Assembly (NCBI GenBank): GCA_019694655.1
Contig: JAIBBN010000001.1
Coordinates: forward strand, 502,501 to 566,500
DNA length: 64,000 nucleotides
From: Leptospirales bacterium
GTDB lineage: Bacteria > Spirochaetota > Leptospiria > Leptospirales > Leptonemataceae
Direction: 5' to 3'
Program-made: the position numbers and the translations under genes
Shown: piece after piece, positions 26,880 through 36,897 of the stretch
How the letters are laid out: each line of letters begins with the position of its first letter
Numbering within the stretch: position 1 is the stretch's first letter
The notes under the pieces: generated by a model
What the model was told of the DNA's origin: nothing
The model's database searches: none
What the model saw: only the letters and a program-made list of their open reading frames with translations

Positions 26880-28184
26880 ATGAAATCTAGTGCGCCTCGG
26901 GAATTTGGAAGTCTGTTGTTGCAGCGCTGGCCGCAGCTCGATTGGCCGCGCCAATTGCCGCCGCTTGTTCTTTTTTCTGGCGGCGCCGATTCAAGCTTTC
27001 TGCTGCTGGCTATGCTTGGCCTTGCGCAGCTTGGACGCCTCCAACAACCGATTGTTTTGCATATCGATCACGGCCTGCGCAAAGAATCGGAAGAGGATGC
27101 TCGAGCGGCGCTGGCCCTCTGTCGGCAGCTGGATCTGAGCGTCTTTCTGGAGCGCCGCCGCGTCGACCTTTTTGCGCGCCGCGCCGCAATGAATCTGGAG
27201 GAGGCGGGCCGCGAACTGCGCTACCGAATCGCAAGTCGCCTGGCGCAAAAATTGGGCGGCGCTTTTCTGTGTACCGGCCACCACGCCGACGACTACGTGG
27301 AAAGCGTATTGCTGCACTGGCTGCGCGGCGGCGGGCCTGGCGCGCTGGCAACTTTGCCCTTGTGGTCGATGCGCGGCGAGGTGCGGCTCTGTCGCCCCTT
27401 GTTGTGTCTGAGCGCAGCCGAAATTCGGGAAGCGCTGCGCCTGGCCGGAGTTCCGTGGCGCGAAGATGCTAGCAACCAGTCCGATCAATATCGGCGCAAT
27501 CGCTTACGACATAGCATTCTACCCGCCTTGCAGGCGGAAGGCCTGGATGCGCCGCGGCTGTGGCGCCTGTCCCACGCCTTGCCTGAATGGCAGCCGGCCG
27601 GGGCAATTGTCGATCACCTCTGGATCGATCGCCGACTGCTGACTGGCGCATCGCCAGCGGCGTGCAAATCGGCCTTCGATCCGGCTTTGCGTCGCTTGCA
27701 ACTTGCGCCGCTGAGTGCCAGCGCCGCACTCGAGCTATCGCGCCTGCTGGCCAGCGGCGAGCGACCGCGTCTGCGCTATCGCTGCAGCCAATGGCTGCTG
27801 TGGTCCGATGAGCGCTCGCCCTTCTGGCTGTTGCGCGCCGACTGCGCGCTGCTTCAACCGGCTTGCTGGTCGCCTGGCAGCAACGAGCAAACGCTGCTGC
27901 GCTACAATGGCCAGCAGCGCAACCTGCGCCTGGCAGCAGGTCAGGAGTTGCGTCTTTTTGAACCGGGCATGCGCCTTCAAACGGCCGGCGGTACTCGAAA
28001 GCTCAAGCAATGGTTTCAAGAACAGAGCGTGCCGGCGCCTTTTCGCTCCTGTCTGCCTTTGGTCTACAACCCTGCAAGTGCGCTGGTCGAACAGGTTTTG
28101 CTTTCTTTTGTTCCAGGCCTGCGCGACGGGCGCTTCTCCGGAAAGGCGCCGCCCGCTGCCGAAGCGGGCTTGACAGGCCAGTGA
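26880..28184 (+). CDS. tilS: tRNA(Ile)-lysidine synthase
   Basis: A 434-residue PP-loop ATPase that converts the CAU anticodon wobble cytidine of a minor tRNA-Ile to lysidine. The PP-loop is LFSGGADSSF. LHIDHGLRKES and CTGHHADDYVES match the N-type PP-ATPase core, and NRLRHSILP the conserved region after it. A C-terminal TilS domain is present (TRKLKQWFQEQSVPAPFR then LPLVYN). ATG at 26880 is nearest to the domain. This essential decoding enzyme heads the tilS-plsC-CBS-HNH run. Confidence 0.93.
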   Translation: MKSSAPREFGSLLLQRWPQLDWPRQLPPLVLFSGGADSSFLLLAMLGLAQLGRLQQPIVLHIDHGLRKESEEDARAALALCRQLDLSVFLERRRVDLFARRAAMNLEEAGRELRYRIASRLAQKLGGAFLCTGHHADDYVESVLLHWLRGGGPGALATLPLWSMRGEVRLCRPLLCLSAAEIREALRLAGVPWREDASNQSDQYRRNRLRHSILPALQAEGLDAPRLWRLSHALPEWQPAGAIVDHLWIDRRLLTGASPAACKSAFDPALRRLQLAPLSASAALELSRLLASGERPRLRYRCSQWLLWSDERSPFWLLRADCALLQPACWSPGSNEQTLLRYNGQQRNLRLAAGQELRLFEPGMRLQTAGGTRKLKQWFQEQSVPAPFRSCLPLVYNPASALVEQVLLSFVPGLRDGRFSGKAPPAAEAGLTGQ

Positions 28185-28229
28185 AAGCCTTCCAATCTAC
28201 GCCTCCACACGCGCGGTCTGGCGACCGAC

Positions 28230-29027
28230 TTGAGGCGCACCTTGGCTCATAAGAAGTTTTTCCGCTCGCCTGAGGAATCGGAGTTTCAGGGTAAACCGCT
28301 GGACTATGTGCTCCTGCGCAAGGTCCCGCATAGTTTTCTGGATTGGCTGAGCGCTTTTACCCGACTGGAGACCGAAGGTCTGGATCATATTCCGCGGCGC
28401 GGACCGGTCGTAGTCACGCCCAATCACAGCGGCGTGCTGGGCTGGGATGCGCTGGCCGTGCAGAATGAAATCTTGAAGCGCGTGCGCCGATTTCCGCGAA
28501 CGATGTCGCACAATTTCTGGCACAGCAGCGAGGCCTTGCGGTTTCTTTCGGCGCGCCTTGGCTTCATTCCTCAGGACTTTAAGACTGCCATTCGTATCTT
28601 GCGGCGCAACAATCTGCTGTTGATCTTTCCAGAGGCCGAATCAGGGAACTTCAAGCCCAGCACGCAGATGTATCAGGTGCAGGACTTCAACCCTGGCTTT
28701 GTCTCGCTGGCCATGATGTCCAATGCTCCGATCATTCCAGCCTGCGTGCTGGGCGCCGAAGAATCGCACTTGAATCTGGGCACCATCGATTGGTTCGAAA
28801 AATCTCATGGCCTGCGCATTCCCTTGCCGCTCAATTTGTTTCCGCTGCCAAGCAAATGGAAGATCATCTTTCTGGAGCCGATATCGCTGGGCAAGTACGG
28901 TCGCAAGGATGCGCGGCATATTGAGTTTTTGACGGAAGTGGCGCAGAACGTTCGGATGCGCATCCAGCAGCGCATCAACCGCGAGCTGGTGAAACGCGGC
29001 GTACTGAAATTCCTGCTGGATGGATAG
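28230..29027 (+). CDS. PlsC-family lysophospholipid acyltransferase
   Basis: A 265-residue LPLAT enzyme that transfers an acyl chain to a glycerolipid at the membrane. The catalytic NHxxxxD motif is TPNHSGVLGWDAL, and the substrate motif is LIFPEAESGNF in place of the usual FPEG. IIPACVLGAEE fits block IV. The start is a TTG, at 28230 or 28242; no ATG lies in a suitable place. The polar, basic N-terminus without a membrane segment sets it apart from PlsC of enterobacteria. Substrate specificity is not clear. Confidence 0.85.
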   Translation: MRRTLAHKKFFRSPEESEFQGKPLDYVLLRKVPHSFLDWLSAFTRLETEGLDHIPRRGPVVVTPNHSGVLGWDALAVQNEILKRVRRFPRTMSHNFWHSSEALRFLSARLGFIPQDFKTAIRILRRNNLLLIFPEAESGNFKPSTQMYQVQDFNPGFVSLAMMSNAPIIPACVLGAEESHLNLGTIDWFEKSHGLRIPLPLNLFPLPSKWKIIFLEPISLGKYGRKDARHIEFLTEVAQNVRMRIQQRINRELVKRGVLKFLLDG

Positions 29028-29037
29028 AGAGGCGGCG

Positions 29038-29511
29038 ATGAGCGACGAACAACTGAAGCAACGCCTGCTGGAGCGCACCCAGCATATGCTGGAGGCCTCG
29101 GTCGAAGAATTGATGACGCGCGAGGTCATCACGGTCGACTACAACGATCTTTGTGCAAAGGCGGCGCGCATACTCCTCGAGCATCATTTCCTGGCGGTGC
29201 TGGTTCTCAAAGAAGGAAAGCCATTCAATATCGCTACCGCCCACGATCTTTTGCGCCTGGGTTATGAAGAAGTCTACGACGCTAATCGCGACTACTTGCG
29301 TATGAAAGTTGGCGATCTGGTCAAGGATAAGGAATTTGTCAGCGTACGGTCCGGTACGCGACTGCGCGATTTGCTGAATATCATGGTCGCCAAGAAGATT
29401 CGCACGGTGCCGGTGATTGATGAGCAATTTGTACGCGGCGTGGTCAGCCTGACCGATATGGTCCGCTGGTATCGCGACACCCATGACGAAATCAAGACCG
29501 GACGCCTCTGA
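29038..29511 (+). CDS. Tandem CBS-domain protein
   Basis: A 157-residue protein of two CBS domains. CBS1 spans about 25-80 ([27 protein letters not shown]...) and CBS2 about 95-150 ([13 protein letters not shown] then [22 protein letters not shown]). A CBS pair forms a Bateman module that binds adenine nucleotides or related ligands. No enzyme domain is attached. ATG at 29038 follows GAGAGG at good spacing. It overlaps the following HNH gene by 29 bp. Confidence 0.88.
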   Translation: MSDEQLKQRLLERTQHMLEASVEELMTREVITVDYNDLCAKAARILLEHHFLAVLVLKEGKPFNIATAHDLLRLGYEEVYDANRDYLRMKVGDLVKDKEFVSVRSGTRLRDLLNIMVAKKIRTVPVIDEQFVRGVVSLTDMVRWYRDTHDEIKTGRL

Positions 29512-29854
29512 GCAGTCCGCCGATACGGACGGCCCCTTGCCTGCGCCTTTCCTGGCCGCTGACGCCTTTCCCGTAGACAGCGGCCTGCTGCGTCGCGAAA
29601 AAGATCAGGCGCGCGAGTTGCGCAGCAGCGCCTGGTGGCGTAAGAAAATCGCGGCCGGCGAATGTTACTACTGTGGCCGACATTTTGCCCCTTCCGAGCT
29701 TACCATGGATCACATTGTTCCGCTTTCACGGGGCGGGCGGAGCGTGAAAGCGAACCTTGCCGCCTGTTGTAAGGATTGCAACAATCGCAAGAAGAACCTG
29801 CTGCCAGTGGAGTGGGCTGATTACCTGCAGCGACTGCGGCGTGAATTGCTATAG
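29483..29854 (+). CDS. HNH endonuclease-domain protein
   Basis: A 123-residue protein with a compact HNH zinc module (about 58-110): CYYCG, the catalytic [26 protein letters not shown]. Two CxxC pairs hold the structural zinc. It starts inside the CBS-protein gene (ATG at 29483). Such free-standing HNH proteins are common and have varied roles, from nicking nuclease to repair. There is no mobile-element or restriction context here, so a housekeeping role is as likely as any. Confidence 0.85.
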   Translation: MTKSRPDASEQSADTDGPLPAPFLAADAFPVDSGLLRREKDQARELRSSAWWRKKIAAGECYYCGRHFAPSELTMDHIVPLSRGGRSVKANLAACCKDCNNRKKNLLPVEWADYLQRLRRELL

Positions 29855-29895
29855 CTGCCTGCGCAGAGTTGAGTTCGGCGGAGTGACGCGCGTCA

Positions 29896-29938
29896 GCGGC
29901 GGAACGGTTTGCGTTCCGCCGCCCTCGCGGCGGTCTTT
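29896..29938. terminator. Convergent terminator region with two alternative hairpins
   Basis: An 11-bp perfect stem GCGGCGGAACG (29896-29906) / CGTTCCGCCGC (29912-29922) has a 5-nt loop. An alternative stem CCGCCG (29917-29922) / CGGCGG (29928-29933) is followed by TCTTT. It lies between the convergent HNH and outer-membrane-protein genes and can serve either direction. Confidence 0.55.
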
Positions 29939-30908
29939 AGAGATTCAGATTGTAATGGAAGGCCACAAAGAAGAGGCCTTTGGTTGAGGTCTCCGTCCCT
30001 TCCCAGATAAAGCGGTCGGTGAGCGCTTCATATACAGTATCCGTGACGCTGGAGGCGACAACGCTGCCGGCGGTGTTGATCACAATCGGAAAACCGAAAT
30101 AATCCACATACTTCTGTCTTAGCTTTTCCTGGCGAACGCCTACCTCCATGCCAAAGACATCGCTGAAATCATAGCCGATGCTGGCCGAGGCGCGCTCAAA
30201 ATCGAGCTCGTAGCTTGATTCGGCGCGTTCCCAGCTGAGGCCCGTCGTGCCGATAACCGTTTTTTCCTGCGTCATCGAGCCGCCGGCAAATCCCAGACTG
30301 CGAACATAGTCGAAGTTGAAGGACCACGGACCGCTGATCTGGAATTTCAGGCCCAGACCGGCGTAGGTTCCGCCCGCGCTGGCATCAAAGGGACTGGCGC
30401 CATTGACGGCGATGGTGGTTCCAAGCGTCAGTTCCTCATAGTCGAACTCCTGCGAATGCTGACGGTAGCCAAACTTTGGCGTCAGTGTCAGGCGCCCGTC
30501 GAGTACCTTGAAGCGGTAGCCAAGATCGGCTTCCCAGTCCGTGCTCAGATAGTTCTTCAATGAAACCAGACTGACAAATGTGGCGCCAAAGCCCTGGAAT
30601 TCATACTCCGGAGCATAGCGAATGTAGTTTGCATTCAATACGAGTTCGCCGCCGGCAATGTTACTGAGCGCGGCTTCAAATCCTAGCGGATAGATGGTGT
30701 GCGTATTCGTATTTGACCAGGGAAGATCGACGCGGCCGTAGCCTGCGCCTTGCAGCAGGTCATCTTTGAAATAGCGTCCCTCCAGTTCCGGAGTGAGGTC
30801 GCCTGGCCAGTAGCCAAGGTTCAATCGGATGGTATTGGCGGCCAGCGGAGAGCTCAGGCAAAGTGCCAGAGTCATTCCTGCGGCTGCGAGGCGCAGAATT
30901 TGTTTCAT
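29937..30908 (-). CDS. Outer-membrane beta-barrel protein
   Basis: A 323-residue protein with a signal peptide (MKQILRLAAAGMTLALCLSS, cleavage LAA-NT). Alternating polar/aromatic strands recur throughout (ELVLNANYIRYAPEYEFQ, GLKFQISGPWSFNFDYV, RASASIGYDFSDVFGMEVG), and the last strand GLFFVAFHYNLNL ends in hydrophobic residues as barrel-assembly signals do. ATG at 30908 has GGAG eight bases upstream; an open frame to 31022 adds unlike residues. Probably a 12-14-strand barrel; ligand unknown. Confidence 0.78.
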   Translation of the reverse strand: MKQILRLAAAGMTLALCLSSPLAANTIRLNLGYWPGDLTPELEGRYFKDDLLQGAGYGRVDLPWSNTNTHTIYPLGFEAALSNIAGGELVLNANYIRYAPEYEFQGFGATFVSLVSLKNYLSTDWEADLGYRFKVLDGRLTLTPKFGYRQHSQEFDYEELTLGTTIAVNGASPFDASAGGTYAGLGLKFQISGPWSFNFDYVRSLGFAGGSMTQEKTVIGTTGLSWERAESSYELDFERASASIGYDFSDVFGMEVGVRQEKLRQKYVDYFGFPIVINTAGSVVASSVTDTVYEALTDRFIWEGTETSTKGLFFVAFHYNLNL

Positions 30909-31040
30909 GTGCGTTGCTCCGAAATGCGATCGCGGGCCTTGCCTGGTCGCCTTATGCAGGCGACTCGACCCCCGTGCAGAGTTGGGCAAGCTTTCGGCCC
31001 CTGGCAGCGACGTCAATGTCATCGTAGAGCGTCGGCAGCT

Positions 31041-31808
31041 CTAGATTTTTACGCCGCCGCTGATTTCCAGGACGACGCCATTGACCAGTTCATTGCAGGC
31101 AATAAAATGCGCTGCATCGGCAATCTCCTGCGGGTCGCCCAGTCGGCCGATGGGAATTCGCGACTTCCAGAGGTCCAGCGCCTGTTGATTCATATCTTTC
31201 AGAACCATCTCGGTTGCTACAAAGCCAGGCGCAATGCCGGCCACGCGAATCTTGAAGCGCGATAATTCTTGCGCCCACAGTCGCGTCAGCGCGGCCACGC
31301 CGGCTTTGGCCGCTGAATAGTTGCTCTGGCCAGCATTGCCATGCATGGCTACCGATGCGATCGGAATGATCACGCCGCCGCCCTCTTCGACCATAATCGC
31401 CGCCGCCTCCCGGCCGCTGAGAAATACGCCGGTCAAATTTACATCGATTACGCGCTGCCATTGCGCCAGCGACATGCGCGCCTTTACTTTGCCGGTCGTC
31501 CGATCGACGCGCAACAGGAGGCCATCATCCAGTATGCCGGCATTGAGCACGGCAACATCGATGCGTCCGTAGTTGGAGCGCAGCGCCTGGAAGGCCGCTG
31601 TCACGCTTTCCTCGCTGGCCACATTGCAGGTCCAGGCGCCGGCGCGCGGATGCAACTTACGCAATTCGTGCGCGGCGCGGTCGCAGCGCTCCGGCGTCAG
31701 GTCCAGAGCCGCCGGAATGGCGCCGGAGGCGGCAAAACGCTGCAGCATGGCCAGGCCGATTCCGCCCGCGCCGCCGGTGACTGCTACGATACGATCTTTC
31801 AAATCCAT
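31041..31808 (-). CDS. Short-chain dehydrogenase/reductase, FabG-like
   Basis: A 255-residue classical SDR. The NAD(P)-binding motif is TGGAGGIG, then NAGI, the catalytic Ser in [10 protein letters not shown], and Tyr-xxx-Lys in YSAAK. It ends in the [12 protein letters not shown] beta-strand, like FabG (inner-core GG). ATG at 31808 has GGAGG nine bases upstream. Possible roles are 3-oxoacyl reduction or secondary alcohol oxidation; the cofactor preference is not fixed by the sequence I can read. It lies just upstream of the barrel-protein gene. Confidence 0.86.
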   Translation of the reverse strand: MDLKDRIVAVTGGAGGIGLAMLQRFAASGAIPAALDLTPERCDRAAHELRKLHPRAGAWTCNVASEESVTAAFQALRSNYGRIDVAVLNAGILDDGLLLRVDRTTGKVKARMSLAQWQRVIDVNLTGVFLSGREAAAIMVEEGGGVIIPIASVAMHGNAGQSNYSAAKAGVAALTRLWAQELSRFKIRVAGIAPGFVATEMVLKDMNQQALDLWKSRIPIGRLGDPQEIADAAHFIACNELVNGVVLEISGGVKI

Positions 31809-31860
31809 GGACCATCGCCTCCGTCGTCTGCTGCCGGCAAAGAGCGAAAGCCATCGGCGT

Positions 31861-31889
31861 AAAAAAAAAGCCGGCCCTGCGGCCGGCTT
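31861..31889 (-). terminator. Rho-independent terminator after the PAS chemoreceptor
   Basis: On the minus strand AAGCCGGCC, a 4-nt loop and GGCCGGCTT (31889-31881 with 31876-31868) are followed by T tract 31869-31861. It lies 27 bp after the chemoreceptor stop and ends the long signalling unit. Confidence 0.9.
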
Positions 31890-31915
31890 GCCCCTGAGCA
31901 CAGGCGCAATCGTTG

Positions 31916-33496
31916 CTAGACGGCGAAGCGTTGAACCATGGCGCTCAGATTTTGCACCATGCCGTTGAGTTCGCTTACCATCGCCGTAGCCTGCTCGGCG
32001 TTGCTGGAGCTGACCTTCACGCTCTGCGAAACGCCATTGATATTGGCCGCCACGCTGCTGGAGGCCTGGGTCAGCTGACTGATGTTGGAGGCCGATTCAC
32101 GCGCTGTGGTCGATTGCTCTTCGACAGCCGATGCAATGGCCTGGCTGATTTCAGTAACCTGCTGCACATAATCTCGGATCTCATTGATGGCGCGCACGAC
32201 TTCCGCCGAACTCTGCTGGATGCCTGTAATCTCCGTCTTGATTTCCTCGGCAGACTCGAAGGACTGCCGGGCAAGCTCCTTGACCTCCGAGGCCACCACG
32301 GCGAAACCGCGGCCGGCGTCGCCGGCGTTGGCCGCTTCGATGGAAGCGTTCAGCGCCAGCAATTTTGTTTGATCAGCAATGCTGGCGATGGCATCGATCA
32401 CCTTGCCAATGTTCTGCGCTTTCTGGCTGAGCGTGCTGACAATGTCGTCCGAATTCGCGGCGCGGTTGTTGGTTTCCGCCACAAGCTGAGCGGCCTGGGC
32501 CGTCTTGCGTGCAACCTCGCCAATCGTAATCGACATTTCTTCGATGGCGCTGGACATTACCTGCAAATTCTGATTCATCTCTTCGGCGGCGGCGGCAATG
32601 GTTGAAGATTGTTCCGATGCCGCTTCGGCGCTGTTGGACAGTTCGACGCTGGCGCCGTTCAAATGCACCGCCGACTGGTTGAGGCGGAAGGTGTTTTCTT
32701 TGATCTGGCCAATAATGCCGGCGGTGTTGATCAGCATCATCAGCAGCGCGCGCTGCAGATCGCCCACCTCGTCCGGTCGGTCGTGGACGATGCGCGCCGA
32801 AAGGTCGCCCTCAGCAATGGCGCGTGCTACACGAGTTACTTCTTTGACCGGGGCCAGAATCGTACGCTGGACCCAGAGGATGCCGGCAACAGCTACGGCG
32901 CCGGTTAGAAGGCCGCCAATCAATCCCAGGCCGCGAATTCCGGTGAGGAATTCCGCCACGCTGCCGGCCAGCGCAAAAAAGGCGGCGCTCATCAGGCCAA
33001 GGATCAGGCGCAGATTCAGGGACATGCCTGTTCGCTGGCTGGAGCGCAGGCGCGACTTGCCGCGCATCACGCTGTTGTAAAGGCGATCGGCTTCATCCAC
33101 CTGTTGGCGCGTAGGTTTGCGGCGGACTGACATGTAGCCAATCTTTCGACCTTCGCGCATCACCGGCGCGACGTTGGCGTCGACCCAGTAGTAGTTCCCC
33201 GCCTTAGCGCGGTTGCGAACCATTCCATTCCAGGGGCGATCCGCCTGCAGGGTGCTCCACAGATCCTGAAAGGCGCTGCGCGGCATGTCCGGGTGGCGCA
33301 CCACATTGTGCGGCTTGCCGATCAGTTCGTCCTCTTCCAGACCGGCGATCTGCAAAAACTCGCGGTTTGCATAGGTAACGATGCCCTTTAGATCGGTGGT
33401 TGAAATCAGCGTGTCGCCATCGCGCATCACGTCTTCGGCGTCGTTGACGACGACGTTCATCTTTTTGCGTTCTTCAAGTACCTTGTTCTTTGCCAT
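31916..33496 (-). CDS. PAS-domain chemoreceptor (Aer-like MCP)
   Basis: A 526-residue receptor. An N-terminal PAS domain (about 25-120: [44 protein letters not shown]) resembles the FAD-binding PAS of Aer, with the HPDMP and YYWVDAN elements. Two adjoining membrane segments (about 160-208) lead to a HAMP (about 212-265). The MCP signalling domain carries the tip [20 protein letters not shown]. It likely senses redox state or oxygen inside the cell. ATG follows GGAGAAAGG. Own promoter elements may lie in the 112-bp gap upstream. Confidence 0.9.
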   Translation of the reverse strand: MAKNKVLEERKKMNVVVNDAEDVMRDGDTLISTTDLKGIVTYANREFLQIAGLEEDELIGKPHNVVRHPDMPRSAFQDLWSTLQADRPWNGMVRNRAKAGNYYWVDANVAPVMREGRKIGYMSVRRKPTRQQVDEADRLYNSVMRGKSRLRSSQRTGMSLNLRLILGLMSAAFFALAGSVAEFLTGIRGLGLIGGLLTGAVAVAGILWVQRTILAPVKEVTRVARAIAEGDLSARIVHDRPDEVGDLQRALLMMLINTAGIIGQIKENTFRLNQSAVHLNGASVELSNSAEAASEQSSTIAAAAEEMNQNLQVMSSAIEEMSITIGEVARKTAQAAQLVAETNNRAANSDDIVSTLSQKAQNIGKVIDAIASIADQTKLLALNASIEAANAGDAGRGFAVVASEVKELARQSFESAEEIKTEITGIQQSSAEVVRAINEIRDYVQQVTEISQAIASAVEEQSTTARESASNISQLTQASSSVAANINGVSQSVKVSSSNAEQATAMVSELNGMVQNLSAMVQRFAV

Positions 33497-33533
33497 GGCC
33501 TTTCTCCGTTCCTGCGCGACCAGAATTGAACTC

Positions 33534-33563
33534 AGCTTAGCACACTGGCCAGTTCGTGCGCAA
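33534..33563 (-). promoter_or_regulatory. Weak candidate promoter with palindrome before the PAS chemoreceptor
   Basis: On the minus strand TTGCGC (33563-33558) and TAAGCT (33539-33534) are 18 bp apart, and the spacer holds a perfect palindrome ACTGGCCAGT (33544-33553). The -10 match is poor, so this is only a suggestion. Confidence 0.28.
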
Positions 33564-33608
33564 TGCGTGTCGCCGCCGCATGGCGCCCGCGTCAGTACGG
33601 AGAAGCGA

Positions 33609-34772
33609 TCAGCCAGCCTGGCGGAATAGCGTTACCAGGCCTGCCGGGCTTTCGCTGGCCTGTTTCGGATCTACGGCGTAAATGCGTACCGGCTTTTCCT
33701 TGCCGCGCAGCCTCTGCACCGAAAGGCTCCGGCAGCGAAAGGCTTCGCCGATTTTCTGACGCGTCGCCTCGTCGATCAGTATATCTACGCTGGCCTTCTT
33801 GGTCAGGTTTTGCAGGCGAGCGGCGGTGTTGACCACATCGCCAATCACGGTGTACTCCTTGCGGCGGAAGGAGCCTATATTGCCGGCAAAAACCTCGCCG
33901 CTGGCGATCCCGATGCCGATGCGCAAATCCTCGCGCAGGTAGCGGGGGCGGACGCGGTTGAAATGGCGCAGCGTATCGCGAATTGCCAGCGCGGCGTTCA
34001 CGGCGTTGAGCGCGTCATCCGCGACGGGGTAGGGGCAGCCGAAGGTCGCTAGAATGGCATCGCCCATGAATTTGTTGATCGATCCCTTGCGACTGAGCAT
34101 AAGATCCATCAAATCGTTGAACAGCAGGTTTAGCAATTCCGCCACCTGCGCCGGCGCCAGGCCTTCGCTGATCGTTGTGAAATTGCGAATGTCCATGAAA
34201 ACTATAGTGGCCTCTACGGTTTGGCCGGCCATATGGTCCGCAGTCGGCGCACTGGCAATTTGTCGCAAAATGTCGGGGGAGAAATAGCGCTCCAGCGATT
34301 CCTTCTGCTTTTCCAATTCGAGACGCGCCTCGCGATCATTGACGTTACGAATGACGCCCAGCGTACCGGTGAAACGGCGCTGACCCCCGCGATCTTCCCA
34401 GAGGCCAACGGAGACCGCTTCGCCAAGCATTGCTGTTTCGTGTGCGGCGCTGTTGGGCCGCACAATGCGCACCACCAGGCCGCGCGACATGCGCGTTCCC
34501 GTACGTCGTTCATCAAGAACCGCTGGCGGCGTGGCTGGATGCGGATTGCGTCGCAGCACCTCGGACAGGATCGCTTCGCTGGCATCCTCAGGGTGAATGA
34601 TTTCAGAAATATGCCGTCCGGCGAGGCTCTCCCTGCTGTAGCCCAGCTCTTCAATTACTTGATTTAGATAAACAATATGGCCGCGCGCGTCCAGGCGATA
34701 GACCAGATCGGGCAAGCTCTCAAGCAACGCCTCGGGCGCCTGCGGATTGCAGCCTGCCAGACCCGCATTCAT
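33609..34772 (-). CDS. PAS-domain class III adenylate cyclase
   Basis: A 387-residue soluble enzyme that makes cAMP. A PAS domain (about 12-150) opens with [22 protein letters not shown]. The class III catalytic domain (about 185-365) has both metal-binding Asp residues ([13 protein letters not shown] and [12 protein letters not shown]), the substrate Lys in SINKFMGD, and [13 protein letters not shown], whose Asp marks adenine specificity and whose Asn/Arg stabilise the transition state. All catalytic residues are present. It overlaps the EAL gene upstream by four bases (ATGA). Confidence 0.93.
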   Translation of the reverse strand: MNAGLAGCNPQAPEALLESLPDLVYRLDARGHIVYLNQVIEELGYSRESLAGRHISEIIHPEDASEAILSEVLRRNPHPATPPAVLDERRTGTRMSRGLVVRIVRPNSAAHETAMLGEAVSVGLWEDRGGQRRFTGTLGVIRNVNDREARLELEKQKESLERYFSPDILRQIASAPTADHMAGQTVEATIVFMDIRNFTTISEGLAPAQVAELLNLLFNDLMDLMLSRKGSINKFMGDAILATFGCPYPVADDALNAVNAALAIRDTLRHFNRVRPRYLREDLRIGIGIASGEVFAGNIGSFRRKEYTVIGDVVNTAARLQNLTKKASVDILIDEATRQKIGEAFRCRSLSVQRLRGKEKPVRIYAVDPKQASESPAGLVTLFRQAG

Positions 34773-36439
34773 GGCGCCACCGCCGCGGCCTGTCGTTGGT
34801 TGCGAAAAAACCGCGCAAAGTCGGGGGGCGGAAGCGGCCTCGAAAAATAGAAGCCCTGTACCGAACTCACGCCCAATGCGCGAAGCTCGGACAGCTGCGC
34901 TTCCCGTTCCACTCCTTCTACGGTTACGGGCAGCTTCACGATGCGCGTCAATTCCAGAATCGAGGCCAGGATAGCCGAGGTTTGCGGATTCTGGTCGATG
35001 TCGCTTATGAAGGAGCGGTCGATTTTTACGCGGTCGACGGGCAGGGAACGCAGGGCGCCCAGCGAAGAGAATCCGGTGCCGAAATCATCCATTGCCAGTC
35101 GAAAACCACAGGCGCGCAGCCCGTGCAGGCTCTCCATGGCGGCGCCTGATACGATAGCGCTTTCTGTGACTTCGATTTCCAGGCGCCGTGCATCCACGCC
35201 GGGCAAGCTGAGCGCCTGCATCAATTCCTCAAAGAAAGCGCCCTGCTGTAGCTGCAACGGGGAAAGATTCACCGAGAGGTAGCCCTCGTAGTGCAAAGCG
35301 TCGAGTTCGCGCAGAATCTCGATAGCCGATTGCAATGCCCATCGTCCCAGCGAATGGATAGCGCCGCAGCGCTCGGCAAGGGGGATGAAAATTCCCGGAG
35401 AAATCAGGCCGAGGCGCGGATGGCGCCAGCGCATCAAACACTCAGCGCCCAGGACCTTGCCCTCTGGCGTGCAGATTGGCTGCAGGTGCAGTTCCAGTTC
35501 GTTTCGCGCCGCAGCTTTCTGGATATCGCTTTCCAGCAGACTCAAATCAAAAGGCGGAGCGTCGCTCTCCCGCGTCCACAAGGCGCAGGGTTCATCGCCT
35601 GCCATTGCCGTCTGCAGCGCCTGTTCCAGGCCGCGAACGGCATCGGATACGTCGTCAAATTGTTCCAGGTGTCGCAGCACGGCGCCGCGCACACGGACGC
35701 TCTGGTGTTTGCTACGCGCCGCCAGAAAGCGCCTGGCGTGCAGCACGGTGCGGCTGACCAGACGCAGATCGCTGGCGCTGGCCTCGCGACTGAGCAGGGC
35801 GATTACCACGCCATTGCGAGCGGCCAGCAGTTCGCCGCCGCCGGTGCGGCGCAGCAGACGGCGCAGCCACTCGCCGAGTCGCGCGAAGGTGTGCTGCCGG
35901 TCGGCCTCGTCTTCGCCCAGCGAGAAGGCAATATCGGCGTTGAGCAGCGCCAGACTTCGCCCGCGGTTGTGAGCTCGGCCAATCAGCGCGGCGATGATTT
36001 CGCGAACCGAGCCGGAGGCGTCCTTGCCTTTTGCCGGCCCGGCCAGGATTTCCCTTCGGCGCTGGATGCGCATTTGCACCGAATTCACCAGCGAGCGCGC
36101 GTCAAAGGGCTTGGTAATATAGTCATCGGCGCCCAGTTCCATGCCGCGCCGCAGTTCCGTGGCGTAGGCCGTCAGGTAGATGAATGGTATGTCTGCTGTG
36201 CGGCGGTTGCCGCGAATCGCCGCCAGCACTCGAAAGCCATCCGACTGTTTCAATCCGATATCACAGAGGATTACATCGGGCAGCGATTGCGTGGCAATGG
36301 CCACGCCCTGATCGCCATCGTCGGCCTCCAGCACCGCGAAACCCTCGAACTCCAGAATCTCACGAACCGATTGTCGCATGTCATCATGATCTTCAATGAC
36401 CAGAGCGCATGGCTTATCATTGATGGGACGCTGAGGCAT
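34769..36439 (-). CDS. Response regulator with EAL c-di-GMP phosphodiesterase domain
   Basis: A 556-residue protein. The receiver (about 10-125) has the acidic pair in VIEDHDD, phospho-Asp in VILCDIGL and Lys in DYITKPF. A linker (about 140-290) has lost any GGDEF signature. The EAL domain (about 305-550) reads GAECLMRWRH (ECL for EAL, Glu kept), VNLSP, EVTESAI, AMDDFGTGFSS, DRVKIDRSF, VEGVE and QGFYFSRP, so all metal and catalytic residues look intact. Phosphorylation probably tunes c-di-GMP breakdown. It is coupled to the adenylate cyclase downstream. Confidence 0.92.
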   Translation of the reverse strand: MPQRPINDKPCALVIEDHDDMRQSVREILEFEGFAVLEADDGDQGVAIATQSLPDVILCDIGLKQSDGFRVLAAIRGNRRTADIPFIYLTAYATELRRGMELGADDYITKPFDARSLVNSVQMRIQRRREILAGPAKGKDASGSVREIIAALIGRAHNRGRSLALLNADIAFSLGEDEADRQHTFARLGEWLRRLLRRTGGGELLAARNGVVIALLSREASASDLRLVSRTVLHARRFLAARSKHQSVRVRGAVLRHLEQFDDVSDAVRGLEQALQTAMAGDEPCALWTRESDAPPFDLSLLESDIQKAAARNELELHLQPICTPEGKVLGAECLMRWRHPRLGLISPGIFIPLAERCGAIHSLGRWALQSAIEILRELDALHYEGYLSVNLSPLQLQQGAFFEELMQALSLPGVDARRLEIEVTESAIVSGAAMESLHGLRACGFRLAMDDFGTGFSSLGALRSLPVDRVKIDRSFISDIDQNPQTSAILASILELTRIVKLPVTVEGVEREAQLSELRALGVSSVQGFYFSRPLPPPDFARFFRNQRQAAAVAP

Positions 36440-36504
36440 GGCCAACCATAACGGATCGCCGCGGAAACTGCAATGAGCGCAGCCCGCAGCTTGTCTCCGT
36501 GTCG

Positions 36505-36897
36505 CTACCGAGCTTTGCTGTTGAGCAAACGTCGCACTTCGGCAAGCAATCGTTCCGAAGAGCAAGGTTTGCTCAGGTAAACCGCTACGCCGAGGTCGCG
36601 GGCCTGGCTGCGAATCGTTTCCGAATTCATTGCCGACAAAAATACAAAGGGGATTTCGGCGAGTCGCGGCTCAAGCAGTGCGCGCTGTCGCAGCGAAAAG
36701 CCGTCGAGGTGCGGCATCAGGATGTCACAGATGATCAGGTCCAGTTGCGGTTGCTGCATTTGCTGCCAGGCCTGCGCTCCATCGCTGGCCTGAATCACGA
36801 CATAGCCTTCGAAACTCAAGAGTGCAGCATAATCTTCCAGCAGAGCCGGATTGTCATCCGCCAGCAGAATGGTCGGGTGTGGATCGGTGCGGGTCAT
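36505..36897 (-). CDS. Single-domain response regulator
   Basis: A 130-residue lone receiver. ILLADDNPALL holds the acidic pair, DLIICDILMPHLDG the phospho-Asp, FVFLSA the Ser/Thr, and AVYLSKPCS the Lys. No output domain, so it acts through a partner or as a phosphate shuttle. Its start overlaps the histidine kinase gene by 44 bp, making that kinase the natural donor. The EAL regulator follows 65 bp downstream. Confidence 0.9.
   Translation of the reverse strand: MTRTDPHPTILLADDNPALLEDYAALLSFEGYVVIQASDGAQAWQQMQQPQLDLIICDILMPHLDGFSLRQRALLEPRLAEIPFVFLSAMNSETIRSQARDLGVAVYLSKPCSSERLLAEVRRLLNSKAR

Noticed and set aside
29483-29854. HNH gene as part of a defence or mobile system
   Set aside because: Its neighbours are tilS, an acyltransferase, a CBS protein and a barrel protein, none linked to defence or mobility.
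30950-30968. GTCGCCTTATGCAGGCGAC hairpin, similar to one before infC
   Set aside because: The two 7-bp stems share GTCGCC/GGCGAC, but such GC words are common in this genome and there is no T tract or link between the genes.
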